From the NCBI GenBank assembly GCA_027729785.1, contig JAQCDY010000006.1:1-33529 (forward strand): 33,529 nucleotides of DNA, read 5' to 3'. The notes under the pieces are model-generated. The model had not been told where the DNA came from. It saw only the letters and a program-made list of their open reading frames with translations, and searched no databases. The DNA comes from Actinomycetota bacterium. GTDB taxonomy: Bacteria > Actinomycetota > Acidimicrobiia > Acidimicrobiales > Ilumatobacteraceae. Positions 28,310 to 33,529 of the stretch are shown piece by piece (position 1 is the stretch's first letter; each line of letters starts with the position of its first letter). Made by a program: the position numbers and the translations under genes.

Positions 28310-29137
28310 TTAGACGGTGAGGATTTCTCCGGCGTCGTCGCGAAGCGTATCTACGGCGCGGCTTACGAGGCGGCGGGCTGCTTCTGCGGTAACACCGAGT
28401 TCTTCGCCAACCTGACGGAAGCTCTTGCGCTCGCCGTCATGCAAGCCAAAACGGGCTTCAACCGCATAGCGTGCACGCTCGTCGAGAGTGCCCAGCAAAC
28501 GGTCGAGCAAGTTTGTGTCGACCATGCCCATTACGGCGTCTTCAGGACTGATGTCTTCGTTTGGCACGAGGTCACCCAAAGTTGCGTCACCATCTTCGCC
28601 GATTGTTTTGTCGAGCGAAACTGGCGTCGTCAAACGATGCAACTCTGCGTTCATTGCACTCAGACCTTCGGCATCGCCCGAACCTTGACGCAATGCTGCG
28701 CGCAATGTCGCCGAACGATCACCAGGAATTCGAATCAAGCTTGCTTTTTGGTCAAGCGCACGACCGATGGCTTGGCGAATCCAGAAAGTTGCATATGTCG
28801 AAAACTTGAAACCACGTCGCCAGTCAAACTTGTCTACCGCGTGCTCAAGACCGAGATTGCCCTCTTGAATCAGGTCGAGAAGGTCCATGCCTTGTGGCAA
28901 CGGGTAACGACGCGCGATCGAAACAACCAAACGAAGGTTCGAACGAATGAAGCGATCTTTGGCGCGAGCAGCGTTGCGAATGTCGGCACGAATCGCGGCA
29001 TTTCGCTCACCTTTTTCGTGACGCTTCCTTGCTTCGTGGCCAGCTTCGATCGCCTTCGACAAATCGCGCTCATCTTCGGCGTTGAGCAACGCAACTTTGC
29101 CAATTTCGTTCAGGTAGATACCAATTGAGTCGGACAT
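28310..29137 (-). CDS. RNA polymerase sigma-70 family factor (group 1/2, regions 1.2-4)
   Basis: DSIGIYLNEIGKVALLNAEDERDLSKAIEAG, LIQEGNLGLEHAVDKFDWRRGFKFSTYATFWIRQAIGRAL, FRQVGEELGVTAEAARRLVSRAVDTLR. Confidence 0.92.
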   Translation of the reverse strand: MSDSIGIYLNEIGKVALLNAEDERDLSKAIEAGHEARKRHEKGERNAAIRADIRNAARAKDRFIRSNLRLVVSIARRYPLPQGMDLLDLIQEGNLGLEHAVDKFDWRRGFKFSTYATFWIRQAIGRALDQKASLIRIPGDRSATLRAALRQGSGDAEGLSAMNAELHRLTTPVSLDKTIGEDGDATLGDLVPNEDISPEDAVMGMVDTNLLDRLLGTLDERARYAVEARFGLHDGERKSFRQVGEELGVTAEAARRLVSRAVDTLRDDAGEILTV

Positions 29138-29184
29138 GGGGGGTTAGGGTTTCTTTCTATTCGGGGGGATTCGGGGGACTGGTT

Positions 29185-29212
29185 ATATTAGGGCATCGGC
29201 AGAAATTGTCAA
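29185..29212 (-). promoter_or_regulatory. Putative promoter of the sigma-factor gene, TTGACA-N16-TAATAT on the minus strand
   Basis: TGTCAA at 29207-29212 and ATATTA at 29185-29190 on the plus strand. Confidence 0.6.
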
Positions 29213-29313
29213 GGGGTTAGTGAAAGTTTTCATAATTTTTTAGAGCCAAGTTTTATAAGCCTTTCATCGGGTTGATTGTGGTTAGGAGGGACTGAGACTC
29301 ATACACTTTGATA

Positions 29314-29901
29314 GTGCCATTGCGTGTCGGACTGTTCGGGGGAACATTTGACCCTCCACACTTAGGTCACCTAGTTACGGCCGTAAATGTCCGAAATGTG
29401 CTCAAACTTGACCATGTGATCTTGATGGTGGCCAACGATCCCTGGCAAAAACACGGCATTCGCGAGGTGGCGAGCGCACCAGACCGTTTAGCCATGGTCC
29501 AAGCGGCGATTGCAGGTGTTGATGGATTAGTTGCCGGCGACGACGAAATCACCCGCGGTGGCCCAAGTTATACCGCCGACACGCTTGCCACACTCGGCCA
29601 GCGCTACCCAGGCGCCGAGCTTTTCACGATTGTTGGCGACGATGCGGCTTCCAAATTTGGCTCATGGCAGCGGGCTGGTGAAATCGCCAAGTTGTCAACT
29701 CTTGTCGTCGTGGATCGACCCGGGTCGCCAATGGTGCCGCCAAGCGAATTTATCTGGAACCGTGTCGAGGTTCCGCGGCTTGAGGTCAGTTCGTCAGATT
29801 TACGCGCGCGCTTCATCGATGGTCGACCACTCGAATATTTGATCTCTGATCAGGTGATGCAAGTCATTGCTGCTCGCGGTTTGTACGGTTCAAAAAAGTG
29901 A
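29314..29901 (+). CDS. nadD: Nicotinate-nucleotide adenylyltransferase NadD
   Basis: ORF 29308..29901; GTG at 29314 preferred. LRVGLFGGTFDPPHLGHLVTAVNV, FTIVGDDAASKFGSWQR, EVSSSDLRARFIDGRPLEYLISDQV. Confidence 0.93.
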   Translation: MPLRVGLFGGTFDPPHLGHLVTAVNVRNVLKLDHVILMVANDPWQKHGIREVASAPDRLAMVQAAIAGVDGLVAGDDEITRGGPSYTADTLATLGQRYPGAELFTIVGDDAASKFGSWQRAGEIAKLSTLVVVDRPGSPMVPPSEFIWNRVEVPRLEVSSSDLRARFIDGRPLEYLISDQVMQVIAARGLYGSKK

Positions 29902-31118
29902 CTGCGATTCCGCAGCGACAAAAGCAACGAGCAATCGTCGCGCTTTGTTGTGGCGTCGCCGCTGCTTTGATGGTGCCTGCTGGCCTTGTGATTGGTTACA
30001 ACTCGGTCCTCAATTCGGGCAGCGGCACGAATGTCAACAACGTCAAGACGTTAAAAATATTGAACACGCCTGTTGCATTGCTCGCAACGGTGAACGCCTC
30101 AAGAGAAATTACATCGATCAATGTGATCGCTCTTTCTGGCAACAGTCTCGGCGGCACGATCATTTCGCTTCCGGCAAAATCAATAGCCGAAGTCTTTGAG
30201 GGTGAAGAGCCACGGCGAGTCTCAGATTCGTATTCGGGCGGCGATGCTACGGCTTTTGTCGCCGATGTCGAGGGTTTGCTCGATGTTTCGTTCTCGGCAG
30301 TCGGCATTCTGGGTCGGGCAGAGTTGAATGAATTGTTCAGACCAATCGGGCCTGCTGAAATTCTTTTGGACTCTGACGTAGGCAACACTGAAGCAGACGG
30401 TGCGTTGCGTGTAGTCAGCAAACTTGGTCGTACAACCGTTGAAACTGCGACGCTCGTCGACATTTTGTTGGCACGTCAAACTAATCAAGACGAAGCCGAG
30501 CGATTCAATCATCAAAAGTCGGTGTTGACCGCGATCGGCAACACGGTCGGCCTCGGTGTCGCACTTGAAACCGAGTCCACCGCACTTGCTTCGCCCACTG
30601 ACATCGGTTCTTTTTTTCAGCGGCTGATATCAGGACCAGTTCAGGTTTGGCAGTTTTCCGCAACGGCGGTGCCCGGCGGCGATCTGAATCCGTATTCATT
30701 AGATATGTATCAACTCGACAAGTCAGAAGTAACGATGATCATGGCCAGCGTCGCACCAACATCGATTACGGGTTCAGGCTTGACGGGGCAATTGTCCGTA
30801 CAGATTGATAGCCCGTTCAATAATGCCGTTGTTAGTCGCGAAATCGTGCGAAGGCTTTTGGCGGCGGGTTTCAATATTGCGCTTGTGCGCGAGGTGCCCG
30901 GACCACCCCAAGAAGTGACTCGTTTGCTTTATGTGGATAGCAATGTTCTGGCTGAGGCGAATAATTTGGCTGATTTCATCGGCGAAGTTTCGGTCAACCG
31001 CACCAACGAGCGGGCCCAGGGCATCGATTTGCAAATAATTGTCGGTGCGACATTCGCCCAGTTTTTCGAGAGCAATCCGGATATTCCGACTACTACCCTT
31101 GGTGTCGACGACGAATGA
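29898..31118 (+). CDS. LytR-CpsA-Psr/LytR C-terminal-like membrane protein
   Basis: N-terminal TM segment; GGTIISLPAKSIAEV, FSAVGILGRAELNELFRPIG; C-terminal LytR_C-like region; lies between nadD and rsfS. Confidence 0.65.
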   Translation: MTAIPQRQKQRAIVALCCGVAAALMVPAGLVIGYNSVLNSGSGTNVNNVKTLKILNTPVALLATVNASREITSINVIALSGNSLGGTIISLPAKSIAEVFEGEEPRRVSDSYSGGDATAFVADVEGLLDVSFSAVGILGRAELNELFRPIGPAEILLDSDVGNTEADGALRVVSKLGRTTVETATLVDILLARQTNQDEAERFNHQKSVLTAIGNTVGLGVALETESTALASPTDIGSFFQRLISGPVQVWQFSATAVPGGDLNPYSLDMYQLDKSEVTMIMASVAPTSITGSGLTGQLSVQIDSPFNNAVVSREIVRRLLAAGFNIALVREVPGPPQEVTRLLYVDSNVLAEANNLADFIGEVSVNRTNERAQGIDLQIIVGATFAQFFESNPDIPTTTLGVDDE

Positions 31119-31489
31119 CAGACTTTCAAATTCAACCAGAGGCATTGCGCATCGCAAAAATCGCCGCGCAAGCCGCCGATGAAAAACAGGCCAATGACAT
31201 CACCGTGCTCAGCGTCGGCGAAGTTCTCGCGATCACAGATCTGTTCGTTGTCGCGAGCGCCGGCAACAAGCGCCAAGTTCGCACCATTTGTGATGCGATC
31301 ACCGACGCCGTGCGCACGCAAACTGGTCGCTCGCCGCTCTCAAGCGAAGGTATGTCACAGCAGCAATGGATTCTCATCGACTACGGCAGCGTGGTCATCC
31401 ATGTTTTCGACGACGATACGCGCAGGTTTTACGAAATCGAGCGGCTATATCAAGACGTTCCGCTCGTCAGTTGGCGCCTCGTAAGTTAA
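31115..31489 (+). CDS. rsfS: Ribosome silencing factor RsfS
   Basis: ALRIAKIAAQAADEKQANDITVLSVGEVLAITDLFVVASAGNKRQVRTICDAI, WILIDYGSVVIHVFDDDTRRFYEIERLY; ATGA overlap with the preceding gene. Confidence 0.93.
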   Translation: MTDFQIQPEALRIAKIAAQAADEKQANDITVLSVGEVLAITDLFVVASAGNKRQVRTICDAITDAVRTQTGRSPLSSEGMSQQQWILIDYGSVVIHVFDDDTRRFYEIERLYQDVPLVSWRLVS

Positions 31490-31540
31490 TTGTTAGATAG
31501 TTTGACGGCGCATCTGTCGGGTAGCGTAAAGAAGTCGTTT

Positions 31541-31613
31541 GGGGCTGTAGCTCAGTTGGTAGAGCGCTTCCATGGCATGGAAGAGGCCAGGGGTTCGATT
31601 CCCCTCAGCTCCA
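31541..31613 (+). tRNA. tRNA-Ala (anticodon GGC)
   Basis: GGGGCTG-TA-GCTC-AGTTGGTA-GAGC-G-CTTCC-ATGGCAT-GGAAG-AGGCC-AGGGG-TTCGATT-CCCCT-CAGCTCC-A; complete cloverleaf, CCA not encoded. Confidence 0.95.
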
Positions 31614-31706
31614 CTTTGGTGGGTGCAAGTCCATACAGACAGTTATGAGATAGCGCTCAAAGCGTGGTTTATTTGCCACATCACAGAGGTATGGCACACT
31701 TGGGAT

Positions 31707-32132
31707 GTGAAAGTCAACGGCTACAAGATAGAACCATGCGCAGACCTGACTCACGCAACCCTGTCGGGCGCATACCTGTATCGCGCATGGCTGGCTGAAG
31801 CAAACCTGTATGGCGCAAACCTGAATGGCGCATACCTGGACGGTGCAGACCTGTCTGGCGCAAACCTGACTAACGCAAACCTGATTAACGCAGACCTGAT
31901 TAACGCAGACCTGACTAATGCAAACCTGGCTAACGCAAACCTGAATGGCGCATACCTAGAAAGCGCAAACCTGAATGACGCAAACCTGAATGACGCAAAC
32001 CTGTCTAACGCAGACCTTATTAAGGCAGACCTGACTAACGCAGACCTGACTAACGCAAACCTGACTAACGCAAACCTGGCTGGCGCAAACCTGACTGGCG
32101 CAACAATGCCAGACGGAACAACCCACGACTGA
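31707..32132 (+). CDS. Pentapeptide-repeat protein
   Basis: ORF track 31572..32132; the track start lies inside the tRNA, so an internal GTG at 31707 is preferred (start uncertain). About 25 consecutive A(D/N/Y)LXX units, e.g. ANLTNANLINADLINADLTNANLANANLNG. Confidence 0.75.
   Translation: MKVNGYKIEPCADLTHATLSGAYLYRAWLAEANLYGANLNGAYLDGADLSGANLTNANLINADLINADLTNANLANANLNGAYLESANLNDANLNDANLSNADLIKADLTNADLTNANLTNANLAGANLTGATMPDGTTHD
31740..32114 (+). repeat. 15-bp coding tandem repeat (~25 units, consensus GCAAACCTGACTAAC-like)
   Basis: 375 nt = 25 x 15; nearly invariant GCA (A/G)AC CTG codons across units. Confidence 0.85.
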
Positions 32133-32215
32133 TTAACACCAACCAACACCTTGCACCACAGAGGTATCGGGCTGTGCTCGCAACATGACGAGTTTGGGGC
32201 GTGTAGTGAGCCTTT

Positions 32216-32260
32216 CCTTTGGTTGGCTCGAAGTGTTAAACTGAGAGCTCAACCAAGAGG
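32216..32260 (+). repeat. Imperfect long hairpin near the right end of the islet
   Basis: CCT-TTGGTT (32216-32224) and GCTC (32226-32229) pair with GAGC (32245-32248) and AACCAA-g-AGG (32251-32260). Confidence 0.5.
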
Positions 32261-32282
32261 GGCAAGGCGAAGAGCGAAGCGT

Positions 32283-32345
32283 CTCAGTTGGTAGAGCGCT
32301 TCCATGGCATGGAAGAGGCCAGGGGTTCGATTCTCCTCAGCTCCA
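32283..32345 (+). pseudogene. tRNA-Ala 3' fragment (lacks the 5' acceptor strand)
   Basis: Copy of 31551-31613 with one substitution; preceding bases (GCGAAGCGT) cannot form the acceptor stem with CAGCTCC. Confidence 0.85.
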
Positions 32346-32390
32346 CTTTGAAATATAGAGCCGTTTCAAGTGCAGACTAAGTTCTAACTT

Positions 32391-33158
32391 ATGGTTACCT
32401 CTGCTAATTCGCAAGATTTTTCGTTGACCGGCCTGCGTGTGCTTGTTACCGGCGGTGGCTCGGGTATCGGCAAAGCAATCGCCGATGCAATGACGCAGGC
32501 TGGGGCACGCGTTGTTGTCTGCGATGTCAACAACACGACGACGCCCGATTATGTTTGCGATGTCTCGAAAACAAGTGATGTCGTGGCGATGTTTGTGGCG
32601 GTTCAACGCGATCTCGGCGGACTTGATGTCTTGGTAAACAATGTGGGCGTGCCGGGGCCAACCGCGCGGGTGGATGAAATGGACGCCGAAGCCTATGACG
32701 AGTGCGTGCGCATGAATCTGGGCGGCACATTTCGTTGCACCAAGGCTGCTGTGCCGATGTTGCTCAAGACTCGCGGTTCAATCATCAATATTTCGACAAG
32801 TGCCGGAATTTTCGGCTATCCGTTGCGTTCGCCGTATGTCGCCGCAAAGTGGGGGATCATCGGGTTGACAAAATCTTGGGCGATGGAACTCGGCGCCGAC
32901 GGTGTTCGATGCAACGCAATATGCCCAGGCTCGGTGAGCGGCCCACGCATGGATGGCGTGATCGAGCGAGAAGCCGCCGCAACAGGCGTGAGCCCGCAGA
33001 GCGTTCGCACCGGTTATGAAAATCAGGTTTCAATGAAAACATTTATCGACGCCACAGACATCGCCGCGGCAGCCGTTTTCTTAAGTTCGCCCGCGGCGAG
33101 GTTCATCACTGGCCAAGTTTTGCCAGTGGATGGCAATATTGAGACAATGCGCGCCTAG
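32391..33158 (+). CDS. SDR family NAD(P)-dependent oxidoreductase
   Basis: GLRVLVTGGGSGIGKAIADAM, NNVGVPG, INISTSAGIFGYPLRSPYVAAKWGIIGLTKSWAMEL (YxxxK). Confidence 0.93.
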   Translation: MVTSANSQDFSLTGLRVLVTGGGSGIGKAIADAMTQAGARVVVCDVNNTTTPDYVCDVSKTSDVVAMFVAVQRDLGGLDVLVNNVGVPGPTARVDEMDAEAYDECVRMNLGGTFRCTKAAVPMLLKTRGSIINISTSAGIFGYPLRSPYVAAKWGIIGLTKSWAMELGADGVRCNAICPGSVSGPRMDGVIEREAAATGVSPQSVRTGYENQVSMKTFIDATDIAAAAVFLSSPAARFITGQVLPVDGNIETMRA

Positions 33159-33178
33159 TATTTTTCGGGGGACAAATC

Positions 33179-33529
33179 ATGCCAGCAATTGAACTTGACG
33201 GCTCGGTAACGCTAAAGAATTTATTTAAGTCGTACGGCGACCGAGTAGTGGTCAACGATGTTTCTCTTGAAATTAAAGCCGGCGAGTTCTTTTCGATGCT
33301 CGGCCCGTCGGGTTGTGGCAAAACAACAACGTTGCGGATGATCGGCGGCTTCGAGCGCCCCGATAGCGGGAATGTCTTTATCGACAATCGCGATGTAACC
33401 CGCGACGAGCCAGAAGAGCGACCGTTGAACACGGTATTTCAGAATTATTCGCTGTTTCCGCATCTAAACGTAAAAGAAAATGTCAAATTTGGTTTGCGTT
33501 TCGAGAACTCGTTCACCAAAAGTGCCAAG
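33179..33529 (+). CDS. ABC transporter ATP-binding protein (spermidine/putrescine PotA-like), truncated by the window end
   Basis: ATG at 33179: MPAIELDGSVTLKNLFKSYGDRVVVNDVSLEIKAGEFFSMLGPSGCGKTTTLRMIGGFERPDSGNVFIDNRDVT...VFQNYSLFPHLNVKENVKFGL. Confidence 0.88.
   Translation, partial: MPAIELDGSVTLKNLFKSYGDRVVVNDVSLEIKAGEFFSMLGPSGCGKTTTLRMIGGFERPDSGNVFIDNRDVTRDEPEERPLNTVFQNYSLFPHLNVKENVKFGLRFENSFTKSAK

Larger units (their letters stand above)
31551..32350. mobile_element. Candidate tRNA-Ala-associated integrated islet bounded by 68-bp att-like direct repeats (31551-31618 and 32283-32350)
   Basis: Repeats 732 bp apart, 67/68 identical (31602 C versus 32334 T), covering the tRNA from the D-stem to 5 bp past its 3' end. 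No integrase inside. Confidence 0.6.

Noticed and set aside
28280-29128. 282-aa plus-strand ORF opposite the sigma factor gene
   Set aside because: Fully antisense to a clear sigma-70 factor with recognisable regions 2-4; no family resemblance in the predicted protein.
31572-31706. N-terminal extension of the pentapeptide ORF beginning inside tRNA-Ala
   Set aside because: A start codon within the tRNA anticodon arm is implausible; an internal GTG is preferred, though not proven.
31740-32114. CRISPR array
   Set aside because: The 15-bp periodicity is in-frame and coding, with no spacer/repeat alternation of CRISPR size and no cas genes in the window.
31751-32149. 132-aa minus-strand ORF (RFAPARFALVRFALVRSALVRSALIRS...) antisense to the pentapeptide gene
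   Set aside because: It is the mirror of the 15-bp repeat; absence of stops follows from the repeat composition and the protein is low-complexity.
32283-32350. Second functional tRNA-Ala gene
   Set aside because: No 5' acceptor strand and a broken D-stem base pair; better explained as an att-like tRNA fragment.

Overview
The window looks like an actinobacterial chromosomal segment, possibly Acidimicrobiia-like; the taxon is inferred from gene content only. It carries a conserved housekeeping block in an order known from mycobacteria: recA, miaB, miaA, dapF, hflX, dapC-like, and later lexA (divergent) / LysM protein / nrdR. After these come a RibD-type reductase, a molybdopterin oxidoreductase, the class II ribonucleotide reductase nrdJ, an LLM flavin oxidoreductase, a P450, a thiolase, an MFS transporter, a serine hydrolase, a class II DAHP synthase, a sigma-70 family factor, nadD, an LCP/LytR_C-like protein, rsfS, tRNA-Ala, a pentapeptide-repeat ORF, an SDR and a truncated ABC ATPase. 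A partial tRNA-His opens the window. Most of it is ordinary core genome. The regions that most deserve a second look are: (1) a ~0.73 kb islet bracketed by tRNA-Ala(GGC) and a 68-bp direct repeat of that tRNA's 3' part (67/68 identical), with one apparent cargo gene (25 near-identical 15-bp pentapeptide units) and no integrase; (2) the 349-bp region upstream of nrdJ, with five same-strand DnaA-box-like 9-mers at near-helical spacing, a near-consensus sigma-70 promoter, an NrdR-box-like palindrome and a structured leader; (3) an SOS control region with LexA boxes placed in the -35/-10 spacers of recA and of a small LysM gene divergent from lexA (candidate YneA/ChiZ-type division inhibitor). All calls come from reading the sequence and supplied ORFs. 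No database search or folding was run.
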